Assembly (NCBI RefSeq): GCF_014489415.1
Contig: NZ_CP060822.1
Coordinates: 1,808,311 to 1,872,310 of the forward strand
From: Cylindrospermopsis curvispora GIHE-G1
GTDB lineage: Bacteria > Cyanobacteriota > Cyanobacteriia > Cyanobacteriales > Nostocaceae
Length of the DNA: 64,000 nt
Direction of reading: 5' to 3'
Each line of letters opens with the position of its first letter. Position 1 is the stretch's first letter. Below, in pieces: positions 56,201 to 64,000 of the stretch. The position numbers and the translations under genes are program-made. Below the pieces are notes generated by a model that saw only the letters and a list, made by a program, of their open reading frames with translations, had not been told where the DNA came from and made no database searches.

Positions 56201-59200
56201 ACCATCCGCATCAGTGGCAACTATTATTGCCACTGCCGTGCTGTTTTCTGTCACAGAGAAGGTGGAGCTACTAGTTATCACCGGTGGATTGCCGACTTCC
56301 TGGACATCGGTGACATTCACGGTAACTGCTTGGGTGGTGGTTAGGCCCCCACCATCGGTGGCGGTGACGGTCACACTGTAAGCATTGGTTCCCGCTGCAC
56401 TACCTGGTACTTCAAAGTTGGGGGCAGTTTTAAAGCTGAGTAAGCGGGTAGAGGAGTCTATATTGAACTTGTCCCCATCTGCTCCCGATAGGGTGTAGGT
56501 AAGGGTGTCGCCTGCATCTGGGTCGGTAGCAGGAGCGATGGTTCCTACAGTAGTGCTATTCTCCGCTACAGGGAAAGTGGCAGTAGTATTGGTAAAGCTG
56601 GGTGCTTCATTAACGTTAGTGACAGTGATAATCAAGTCCTGGGTCACAGGATTGACGCCATCCGTAACTCCGATTTGCACGTTGTAAATGTTATCAGTTC
56701 CCAGTGCTTCAAAGTTAGGAGCATTAACAAAGCTCAAAGCTCCCGTATTAGCATTGATGGTGAACAAACTCCGGTCCGCTCCCCCGCTAATGCTGTAGGT
56801 CAGGGTATTACTATCTGCATCAGTGGCAATAATAGTTCCCACTGCCGTGCTGTTTTCTGCAATGGAGAAGGTGGAGGGGCTGGTTATCAACGGTGGATTG
56901 CCATTTTCCACCACATCAGTGACATTTACGGTAACTTCTTGGGTAGCAGTCAAGCCAGCAGCATCCTTGGCAGTAACAGTCACCCTGTAGGTATTGGTTC
57001 CCGCTGCACTACCTGGTGCTTCAAAATCAGGAGGAGTTTTAAAGCTGAGTAAGCGGGTAGAGGAGTCTATATTAAACTTGCCCTCATCTGCACCGGAAAG
57101 GCTGTAGGTAAGGGTGTCGCCTCCATCTGGATCGGTAGCCGTGATGATTTCTACCGTGGTCGTGTTTTCCGCTCTGGAGAAAGTAGCAGTGGGAGTAGCA
57201 AACCTGGGCGCTTCATTAACGTTGGTAACATTAATGGTAACTGCTTGGTTAGTGGTTAAGCCAGCACCATCCCTAGCGGTAACGGTCACGTTGTAGGTGT
57301 TGTTCCCTCCTGCACTACCTGGTGCTTCAAAATTAGGAGCAGTCTTGAAGCTTAAAAACTGGGTGGTAGAATCAATATCGAACTTGCCTGCATCTGCACC
57401 GGAAAGGGTGTAGGTGAGGGTATCTTCCCTATCTGGATCGGTGGCAGCTACAGTTCCCACAAGGATCGTGTTTTCACCAGCTGATAAGGTAGCGGTAGGA
57501 GCATTAAAGCTAGGTGCTTCATTAACGCCAGTAACAGTGATAATCAAGTCCTTGGTAACCGTGTTATTATCACTATCTTTGACTTGGATCTGCAGGTTGT
57601 AGCGATTATCAGCTCCTACATCTGTCGGGGCTTCAAAGTTAGGAGCAGTAACAAATCTCAGAGCTCCCGTAGTGGGGTCGATGGCGAACAAGTTCTGGTC
57701 TACTCCCCCGCTAATGCTGTAATTAAGGGTGCTACTTTCTACATCTGTGGCCATAATAGTTGCCACTGTGGTGCTGTTTTCTGCGATGGGGAAAGTGGAT
57801 CCACTGGTTATCACTGGTGGGTTGCCAATTTCCACCACATCGGTGACGTTAACGGTAACTGCTTGGGTGGCAGTTAGCCCCCCACGATCAGTGGCGGTGA
57901 CGGTCACACTATAAGCATTAGCTCCTGCTGCACTACCTTTGGCCTCAAAATCAGGGGGAGTTTTAAAGCTGAGTAAGCGGGTAGAAGAGTCTATGTTAAA
58001 CTTGTCCCCATCTGCTCCAGAAAGGGTATAAATGAGGGTATCTCCCGCATCTGGATCGGTAGCAGCAGTAATTATTCCCGCAGTAGTGCTGTTTTCTGCA
58101 GTGGAGAACGTAGCAGTGGTATTGGCAAAGCTGGGAGCCCTATTAAATCTCACTTCCCGTGCGATCGGTGCACTGGTATTACCAGCAGTATCTGTGGCAG
58201 TTGCCAGTAAAGAAAGTATCCCTTCACTAGGTAATTCACCCGCGCTAATATTCACTGACCACTGGCCATTAATCGCGGTGACCGTGCGTGTCACATTACC
58301 AAAGGTCAACCGAACTCGGGAGTTGGCCTCTGCAGTTCCTGTAATGGTAATGCCACTTGATCTTTCTGCAGGGTTGATGATATCGTCACCTGTAACCGGA
58401 TTAATGACAGGGGCGTTGGGTGGGGTGGTATCTAATAACAGAGTACGAGAAGCTGGGATGGTTTGGGATCCGGACTGAGCAATGCCAATGGCCTCAACAC
58501 TGTATGAACCATCTCCTGGCAACTCCTGGGGTGTAAAATTAGCAGTCCAGTTTCCATCAATGACATTTACTGTTTTCCTTTGTCCAGCAATGGTGACTTG
58601 TACCTGAGCTAGTCCGGTTGCAGTTCCCGTAATAACAGCACCCGCTGCTTTTTCAGCTGCATTCAAAGTGTCATTTCCAGCAATCACCCTAATGGTTACT
58701 GGTGGCAAGTCATCACTAATAATAGTTGTTGCTGCTTGTCCCGCTGCTACCATTACTGAGCCTATATTAGGAGTCTCTATCCTCATTACTAATTGTTCAT
58801 CAGTTTCAATGAGAGTGTCTCCTAATACGGTGACCTTCACCAGCTTTTCCGTTTCCCCATCTGCAAAGTTGATTAAACCAGACAATGGAGTACCAGGAGA
58901 TAAATCATCAGCATTAATGGACCCCTCCAATCTGTAGTCCACTGTGAGATTACCACTGGGGTTGGTGCGCCACACCCGGAAGGTAACATCTTGTGAAGCG
59001 CTATTTCCTTCTGTAATAGATAATGGAGTAGCCGCTACACCAACGGAAGTAATAACTCGAGCAAGAGTCGGGTCGGTATCATCTTTGGGTTTATCCGGGA
59101 AAACCTCTGCAGCTGCAATAAAAGATCTTTCTCCTGTTAAGAGGTAATCATAAATGGCCGCATCCTTTAATATAGGATCGGTAATTCCCGCAGCAGCACG

Positions 59201-62200
59201 CACTGCTGCTGCTAATAAATCCGTAGGAACTTGGTTCAGGTCAATAACGCCTTGAGGGAAATTACTGCGGTTAAAACTGCCCACTTCTTCTCCCACACCA
59301 TAGGAGAAGAGAGAATCCTTTCCATTGTTTGTGCCTACCCTATCTACCCGCCAACTATCGGCAAAGGGCCCGTAAAGATTCTGAAAACTGACTGGCTGAG
59401 GATAGGGGGTGCCATCTCGCCCGGTTAGATCATCTGCCCTATCGTTGTTGCGATTGCCCAGTAATCCCCTAAATCCTCGCTTAATAACTGCAGGTCTTTC
59501 CACAATTAAGACATTTACGTCCATAAAGGCATCGTAAATCTCTACTCGAACCTGCTCTCCCAAATCATTTAGGGTAATGGTGTATACGTTACCATTCCGC
59601 TCTACATCCAAAGTCCCATCACCATTTATATCCACGCCCGCTTCCGTGGGAGCAATGGATACAATTGATCCATCCACTAACAGCGGATCTGGACCCAGCT
59701 GTAACTCAATACGTCTTTCACCAAGTTTGACAGCCATACGAGTGGTAACAGACACCACTTCTGATCCTGGATAAGGTTCATAGCGGACTTGCACCTGGAA
59801 GGGGTTTTCGGACCCATCAGTTGTTTCTACTAGAACAAATTCGCCCACTGCCATAAAGTCATAGGCCAGCCCGTCTAAGGTTACCAAGTGGGGATCTCCA
59901 AAACCCCAACCCCATAACCATCCATCATCATTTAGAATCAGGGACGATGCATAGTTTTGAAAAAGCGCGATTGAGGTAGGATCTGGGTTGTCAATAACAG
60001 CTTGAAACGATTCTGCAAATTCAATGGTATTATCCCCTTGAACGCTGATAGTCAAAGGAGCAGTGGATTGCCCCGGTGCAAAATTAACCGTTCCTGAAGG
60101 GAGTGTGCTACCGACAAAATCGTTAGCATCAGCATTCGGATCGTTCGGGGAGAAGAAGCTTTGAGTATTCCAGTTGACACTCACAGCTGAATTAAGGTTA
60201 CCCTGGCGGACAACTTCAAAGGTGTAGTTTGTGGAGGTTCCTTCATTGCCTTCAAAACCAGCTTGCAGCCATGCATTCCCTGGGTTACGAATAGAAAGAA
60301 AAGTCTTGGTGGTAGCAATATCTGCGGAATTGATCTGATTAAACTGATTATCACCATCCTCAAATCCTAAATTATAGGCATAGCCTTCTTCGCTACCTAA
60401 ACCTCTACCACCATAGGCCCACACATAATCAGCTTTTCCATAGCCTCCTGTGCCAATTCCATCTTGGTCAGTTTGAATATCAAAATACTCATTAACCCAA
60501 ATATAAGTGTTAATGTTCCTTAAACCAAAATCAGAGGTATCCCGAACAGAAGTGACTTTATAATAACCAGTCTTAACCGTATCATTAGAGTTTGAATATA
60601 TAGCATATCCATCTGGACCCTTAATGTAATCTCCTATAGCAACAATGTAATCTCGACTGGCATAGCCATAGCCCTTGTAATAGTCATTATTTGTATCTTT
60701 GCCATAATAATAAGTAAATTCAAAGAAGACATTATTACTTCTTATATCGGCTTCAAAGAAGTTGCTAAAATAAGGGTCAGAGCTGAAAAAGTTAGCATCG
60801 TATGCAAAACCATATTCTGAACCCAAACCAGAGAAACCACTAACTGTACCCTGTGGCGGCCATATATTAGTTGTTGTTCCAAATCCCGTATCAGCGTCAT
60901 TGTAGCTGGTAAGGTAAACCAGGTTGTTAAACGAACTGTCAGTGGTAATTTCTCCAAAAGAGTCAATGGTGTAGGATCCTGTTTGACCAGTTTCATTCCG
61001 ATTGGAAACAGGTATGTTTTGACCTTGGTTGTAGGTTCCCACTGGAGCATAGACATAACCACTGTAGCTATCGCCATTACCGTAACGATAAGTAAAGTTA
61101 TACTGCTGATAGCCAGGCAGACCAACAGTCAGAGTAAATGAGTTGGAAAGAGGGCTGACATTACCCGCAGCATCCGTAGCCTGGGCAGTGAAACTGTAAG
61201 TAGTTCCTGGAGCCAGGTTAGCAGTGGTGAAGGTATAATCCCCAGGAGTGTTGGCAGCAGTAGCATCACCATAGGTAAGACCATCACGGAACACGCGTAC
61301 GGAACTGCCTGCTTCCGCTTTGATATTCAGGGTCGGGGTGAGATCATCTGTGGTAGTACCGTTGCCAAAGGTTCCTGTAACTGGCGCTACATCATCTCTG
61401 AAATTGATAATTTGGGGAGGATCAGGAGGGGTATCATCCACATCGGTGACGTTAACAGTAACTGCTTGGGTAGCAGTTAGGCCCCCTCCATCGGTGGCTA
61501 TAACGGTCACACTGTAGGTGTTAGTTCCTGCTACACTACCTGGCGCTTCAAAATCAGGAGCAGTTTTAAAAGTCAGTGACCGGGTTGTATTATCAATATT
61601 GAACTTAGCCACATCTGCTCCCGAGAGGGTGTAGGTAAGGGTATTACCTGCATCTGGATCTGTAGCAGCAAAAATGATTCCTACAGTAGCGCTATTCTCC
61701 TCTACAGGGAAAGTGGCAGTGGGAGTAGCAAAGCTAGGTGCTTCATTAACATTGGTAACAGTGATAATTAAGTCCTGGGTGACTGTATTGTTACCATCCG
61801 TAACTCCAATTTGTACGTTGTAAACGTTATTGCTTCCTACATCTCCTGGTGCTTCAAAGTTAGGAGCAGTAACAAAGCTCAAAACTCCCGTATTGCGATT
61901 GATGTTGAAAAGGCTCTGGTCTGCTCCCCCGCTAATGATGTAGGTCAGTGTGTTACCATCCGCATCAGTGGCAGTAATATTTCCCACTGCTGTGGTGTTT
62001 TCTGCCACGGAGAAGGTGGAGCTACTAGTAATTACCGGCGGATTACCGACTTCCACCACATCGGTGACATTAACAGTAACTGTTTGAGTAGCAGTTAGGC
62101 CTCCACTATCGGTGGCGGTAACGGTCACACTGTAAGTGTTGGTTCTCGCTGCACTACCTGGTGCTTCAAAATCAGGGGCAGTTTTAAAGGTCAGTGACCG

Positions 62201-64000
62201 GGTCGTATTATCAATATTGAACTTGTCCACATCTACACCAGAAAGGGTGTAGGTAAGGGTATCACCTGCATCTGGATCTGCAGCAGCGGAGATGATTCCC
62301 ACAGTGGTGCTGTTTTCTGCAGCAGGGAAGGTGGCAGTAGCACTGGCAAAGCCAGGTGCTTCATTAACATTGGTAACCCTTAGGGTCACTGTGTTAGTGG
62401 CAGTTAGTCCACCTCCATCTGTGACTGTAATCCCAAGGGTGAAGGTGTTAGGTAAACTTTCAAAGTTGTTAGCAGCAGCTGATATACCTGCTGATGTCAA
62501 AGTAATTTGTCCACTACTAGAATTGATGCTGAAAAATCCACTCTCGTTTCCACTGGAAATACTATACTGTCTAATACCTACGTTGTCCGTATTGGACAAG
62601 TTGTCACTTGCTGATACTGTTCCTAAGGTAGCTCCCTGCTGTTGGTTTTCTAGATAGGAAAGGACCTGGGATGCTGTTATAGTGGGGTCAATACCATCGA
62701 AGACGTTCCTTGAATTATTAATGAAGTTATTTCCCGCTATATTAATACTGTTTGCAGTAATCTGGGCTGCGTCACGTAAGACAACCCCAACTTCCCAGTT
62801 TCTAATGGTGTTGTTTTGGATGTTGAGATTGCTATTATAGGTTCCATAGCCAGTAAAAGTGGGATTTACATCAATACCGTAATAACTAGCAGTTTGACGA
62901 ATTCCACCTTCACCGAAAAACTCGTTATTTTTGACCGACACCTGTCCCGGCAAACTACCGTAAAGGTTCAGACCTGTGATTAAATTAACACCTCCATTGG
63001 TACCTGTTGGAGTCAAAGTGTTGTTTTCAATGGTCACACCGTTGAAGTTACCCCGCACCTCTAAAGAAGATTTGTGGTCTTTATTGTATTTGACTTGAGC
63101 TAGATCCATTGTGATCTTATTATCACGGATCACTAAATCACTACCGGAAGGACCCCCATTCACAACCCTAGCAGTTGCCATGACAGCAGGAATCAGACCG
63201 GATAAATTATTGTTAGAGGCTTGAGTATAAGCATTAATAAAGTTATTAGCAGGAAAGGTATTCTTCTCTATGGTGACTTTCTTGAATACGAAGGGATCAT
63301 TCACTTCACCATAAAGCTGAATACCACCGCTGTTGTATTCACCAATATTATTTTTGATATTAACAGTATCATTTCTCCCCTTGAGTTCTAACCAATAGTT
63401 ACGACCATAGCCACCACCATAACTACCACCATAGCCACCATAGCCACCGTAACCATAGCCAGTCCCGCTAAAAAATTTCCCAAATCCGTCAAAATCGGCA
63501 CCACCAGCGTGCAGTCCGTGATAGAACTTATTACCATCTATGGTAACATTGGTGAGAGATGCCAGGTATAGGTGGGCAGCACGAGGGCGCCAAAAAGTGT
63601 TATTATTAATACTTGAATTACTGAGTCCGGCTAAGTACATAGACCCGCCCGTGCCACCACCGCCCAATAAGCCACCAATGTAGTTGGCATCAATCTGCCA
63701 ACCGGTAACTTGATCGGTTGGGTTGTTGCTGTTAGCATCTCCGAAACGGGGTCCCTTATTGGCGTTATACCCGGTAACGTAGTTGTTGAGTAGTTTAAAG
63801 TTATCTGGTGTACTAGTCCATTGCAAAGGACCGTTTTCATTTCTGAGTCGGAAACCATCAATAGTAACATTGTCTGCTGTTACAGTAACAGTGCCCTTAA
63901 TCCAAGCTTCTGGGTTAGTACGGTATCCCTGATTGATATTAATACCACCAGTTAAGTTAATATCCGGTATAGTTGGTCTAATTCCTTTATTGGGACCTTC
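53267..64000 (-). CDS. Giant modular surface protein (beta-helix, cadherin, Calx-beta, VWD, DUF4114), 5' end outside window
   Basis: Open from the right edge to the stop at 53267, at least 3577 residues. Modules from the N-terminal side: parallel beta-helix with 'NNTIRN'/'IENNT' turns and a Gly-Tyr-rich insert (63400-63470); four cadherin-like repeats; an Ig-like repeat; two 'YRYGNGDSYSGY'-type segments (60600-61100); Calx-beta (about 60000-60250); a VWD domain 'WGFGDPHLVTLDGLAYDF' to 'GLLGNRNNDRADD' (59400-59910); second Calx-beta; two Ig-like; about 13 more cadherin repeats ('ATDPDAGDTLTYTLSGAD' type); a Big_17-like repeat; and a C-terminal DUF4114-like end, 'DYDFNDTVFSFG'. Calcium-binding DxD/DxNE motifs recur ('NVNEAP'). 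The role is presumably extracellular adhesion or sheath structure; the secretion signal is not visible. Near-identical internal DNA blocks show recent recombination. Confidence 0.9.
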   Translation of the reverse strand, partial: EGPNKGIRPTIPDINLTGGININQGYRTNPEAWIKGTVTVTADNVTIDGFRLRNENGPLQWTSTPDNFKLLNNYVTGYNANKGPRFGDANSNNPTDQVTGWQIDANYIGGLLGGGGTGGSMYLAGLSNSSINNNTFWRPRAAHLYLASLTNVTIDGNKFYHGLHAGGADFDGFGKFFSGTGYGYGGYGGYGGSYGGGYGRNYWLELKGRNDTVNIKNNIGEYNSGGIQLYGEVNDPFVFKKVTIEKNTFPANNFINAYTQASNNNLSGLIPAVMATARVVNGGPSGSDLVIRDNKITMDLAQVKYNKDHKSSLEVRGNFNGVTIENNTLTPTGTNGGVNLITGLNLYGSLPGQVSVKNNEFFGEGGIRQTASYYGIDVNPTFTGYGTYNSNLNIQNNTIRNWEVGVVLRDAAQITANSINIAGNNFINNSRNVFDGIDPTITASQVLSYLENQQQGATLGTVSASDNLSNTDNVGIRQYSISSGNESGFFSINSSSGQITLTSAGISAAANNFESLPNTFTLGITVTDGGGLTATNTVTLRVTNVNEAPGFASATATFPAAENSTTVGIISAAADPDAGDTLTYTLSGVDVDKFNIDNTTRSLTFKTAPDFEAPGSAARTNTYSVTVTATDSGGLTATQTVTVNVTDVVEVGNPPVITSSSTFSVAENTTAVGNITATDADGNTLTYIISGGADQSLFNINRNTGVLSFVTAPNFEAPGDVGSNNVYNVQIGVTDGNNTVTQDLIITVTNVNEAPSFATPTATFPVEENSATVGIIFAATDPDAGNTLTYTLSGADVAKFNIDNTTRSLTFKTAPDFEAPGSVAGTNTYSVTVIATDGGGLTATQAVTVNVTDVDDTPPDPPQIINFRDDVAPVTGTFGNGTTTDDLTPTLNIKAEAGSSVRVFRDGLTYGDATAANTPGDYTFTTANLAPGTTYSFTAQATDAAGNVSPLSNSFTLTVGLPGYQQYNFTYRYGNGDSYSGYVYAPVGTYNQGQNIPVSNRNETGQTGSYTIDSFGEITTDSSFNNLVYLTSYNDADTGFGTTTNIWPPQGTVSGFSGLGSEYGFAYDANFFSSDPYFSNFFEADIRSNNVFFEFTYYYGKDTNNDYYKGYGYASRDYIVAIGDYIKGPDGYAIYSNSNDTVKTGYYKVTSVRDTSDFGLRNINTYIWVNEYFDIQTDQDGIGTGGYGKADYVWAYGGRGLGSEEGYAYNLGFEDGDNQFNQINSADIATTKTFLSIRNPGNAWLQAGFEGNEGTSTNYTFEVVRQGNLNSAVSVNWNTQSFFSPNDPNADANDFVGSTLPSGTVNFAPGQSTAPLTISVQGDNTIEFAESFQAVIDNPDPTSIALFQNYASSLILNDDGWLWGWGFGDPHLVTLDGLAYDFMAVGEFVLVETTDGSENPFQVQVRYEPYPGSEVVSVTTRMAVKLGERRIELQLGPDPLLVDGSIVSIAPTEAGVDINGDGTLDVERNGNVYTITLNDLGEQVRVEIYDAFMDVNVLIVERPAVIKRGFRGLLGNRNNDRADDLTGRDGTPYPQPVSFQNLYGPFADSWRVDRVGTNNGKDSLFSYGVGEEVGSFNRSNFPQGVIDLNQVPTDLLAAAVRAAAGITDPILKDAAIYDYLLTGERSFIAAAEVFPDKPKDDTDPTLARVITSVGVAATPLSITEGNSASQDVTFRVWRTNPSGNLTVDYRLEGSINADDLSPGTPLSGLINFADGETEKLVKVTVLGDTLIETDEQLVMRIETPNIGSVMVAAGQAATTIISDDLPPVTIRVIAGNDTLNAAEKAAGAVITGTATGLAQVQVTIAGQRKTVNVIDGNWTANFTPQELPGDGSYSVEAIGIAQSGSQTIPASRTLLLDTTPPNAPVINPVTGDDIINPAERSSGITITGTAEANSRVRLTFGNVTRTVTAINGQWSVNISAGELPSEGILSLLATATDTAGNTSAPIAREVRFNRAPSFANTTATFSTAENSTTAGIITAATDPDAGDTLIYTLSGADGDKFNIDSSTRLLSFKTPPDFEAKGSAAGANAYSVTVTATDRGGLTATQAVTVNVTDVVEIGNPPVITSGSTFPIAENSTTVATIMATDVESSTLNYSISGGVDQNLFAIDPTTGALRFVTAPNFEAPTDVGADNRYNLQIQVKDSDNNTVTKDLIITVTGVNEAPSFNAPTATLSAGENTILVGTVAATDPDREDTLTYTLSGADAGKFDIDSTTQFLSFKTAPNFEAPGSAGGNNTYNVTVTARDGAGLTTNQAVTINVTNVNEAPRFATPTATFSRAENTTTVEIITATDPDGGDTLTYSLSGADEGKFNIDSSTRLLSFKTPPDFEAPGSAAGTNTYRVTVTAKDAAGLTATQEVTVNVTDVVENGNPPLITSPSTFSIAENSTAVGTIIATDADSNTLTYSISGGADRSLFTINANTGALSFVNAPNFEALGTDNIYNVQIGVTDGVNPVTQDLIITVTNVNEAPSFTNTTATFPVAENSTTVGTIAPATDPDAGDTLTYTLSGADGDKFNIDSSTRLLSFKTAPNFEVPGSAAGTNAYSVTVTATDGGGLTTTQAVTVNVTDVQEVGNPPVITSSSTFSVTENSTAVAIIVATDADGNTLTYSISGGADRSLFTINGTTGALSFVTAPNFEAPGDVGSNNVYNVQIGVTDGNNPVTQDLIINVTNINEAPTDLTLSATTIAENQAIGTVVGNFSTTDPDAGNTFTYSLVTGAGATDNSFFTIDGGQLKTAAAFDFENKNSYSIRVRSTDQGGQFFEKQLTINVTNVNEAPTFPTPTATFNTPENSTNVGTIAPATDPDGGDILNYTLSGADATKFNFNTITRALSFKTPPDFEAPGSNTYSLTITATDVRGLNATQTVTVNVTGINEAPSFANATATFSTAENSTTVGTIAPATDPDAGDTLTYSLSGADADKFNIDNRSLTFKTPPDFEAKGSAARTNTYSVTVTATDSGGLTATQTVTVNVTNVVEVGNPPVITSSSTFSVAENTTAVGNITATDADGNTLTYIISGGADQSLFNINRNTGVLSFVTAPNFEAPGDVGSNNVYNVQIGVTDGNNPVTQDLIINVTNINEAPTDLTLSATTIAENQAIGTVVGNLSTTDPDAGNTFTYSLVTGTGSIDNSSFTIDRGQLKTAAAFDFETKNSYSIRVRSTDQGGQFFEKQLTINVTNENEPPVFSAVSFPVRENSKLVGRISVQNPEPEDVITFALAGVDAKLLSIDSQGNLTFNKAPDFEKPEDAGKNNIYQVQVTVGDGNTPPVTQDIDIKVEDVNEAPAAIGDFLAIVGDTSGSIEPLKNDTDPDSGDKLKIIGVTDGKQGKVEIIGDQLKYTLLDAAYTGDDVFSYTISDQGNLTATANVKVNVTGTKVVVNSGVITDVQPGDPLIPSEAGSLSGIVNNVSFNFRAGYNPTQARDILQRTLVSTDAAFNNLFGLYEIDNATGTVNGIAPGQPGYARAALNRAVSSFAVRAGGSGNGITGNVVVGGDKFYAPFVIANGGNLFGSMQDAINTFFQLNADNSRATAENYTSFPVAYFSFGAANPDGAAHIKSFGNNIFGFEDLPAGVGVNDYDFNDTVFSFG
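54490..54915 (-). repeat. Intragenic near-identical block, offset 1209 bp
   Basis: About 425 bp matching 55699-56124 at an offset of exactly 1209 bp (403 codons), with only scattered base differences. It covers one cadherin repeat of the 'TDLTLSATTIAENQAIGTVV' type and the start of the next. The block is in frame, so the duplication added two to three whole domains. Confidence 0.85.
54838..55190 (-). repeat. Intragenic near-identical block, offset 6963 bp
   Basis: About 350 bp matching 61801-62153 at an offset of 6963 bp (2321 codons). Between 54898 and 55097 I found no difference at all over 200 bp. It encodes the cadherin-like unit that starts 'NPPVITSSSTFSVAENTTAV' and its neighbour. Such identity over a distance of 7 kb points to recent gene conversion rather than old divergence. 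Confidence 0.85.

Overview
The window is chromosomal DNA of a filamentous, probably heterocyst-forming cyanobacterium. The evidence is a dark-operative protochlorophyllide reductase pair (chlL, chlN), an NDH-1 CO2-uptake operon (ndhF, ndhD, cup), a photosystem II micro-protein (Psb30), many HIP1 octamers (GCGATCGC), fairly AT-rich composition and families of short palindromic repeats. A Raphidiopsis/Cylindrospermopsis-like member of the Nostocales would fit, but that is inference from gene content and style, not a database match.

Layout. Positions 1-530 hold the end of an IS607-type transposon whose tnpB has collapsed. Positions 595-20130 are ordinary housekeeping: sulfate assimilation (cysH), DNA repair (sbcD, recJ), a KimA-like K+ transporter, psb30, a split TMEM165/GDT1 transporter pair, lptC, a LabA-like NYN protein, metG, pepA, the acetolactate synthase regulatory subunit, and chlL - DUF5331 - chlN. 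Positions 20388-30433 hold a Uma2-family protein with a repetitive coiled coil, the ndhF3-ndhD3-cupA operon, queD, an AI-2E-type permease and an LCP cell-envelope ligase.

Positions 30433-45250 are a phage-defence island: a type I-like BREX system on the minus strand in the order brxB-brxC-pglX-pglZ-brxL. No brxA is found next to brxB. A catalytically intact, signal-peptide-bearing RNase T2 gene plus a MITE-like repeat sits between brxC and pglX. An AlbA_2/Schlafen-type ATP-binding gene converges on brxL with one base between the stop codons. This is the most unusual gene set in the window. After it come a 50-residue gene and queE.

Positions 46400-53260 are rearranged accessory DNA. There is a tandem duplication of a gene encoding a 9-residue KQYSP-type repeat protein; the second copy lost its start and gained a stop, and is bracketed by inverted MITE relics. 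Then come an MFS exporter, the beheaded 3' end of a non-ribosomal peptide synthetase, and the remains of a REP-associated Y1-transposase element whose palindromic end lies exactly at the peptide synthetase break. Positions 53267-64000 are one open reading frame that runs off the right edge. It encodes a giant, presumably secreted or surface protein with a beta-helix, about 17 cadherin-like repeats, Calx-beta, Ig-like, a VWD domain and a C-terminal DUF4114-like module. Near-identical DNA blocks inside it show recent internal recombination. No tRNA, rRNA or CRISPR array was seen.
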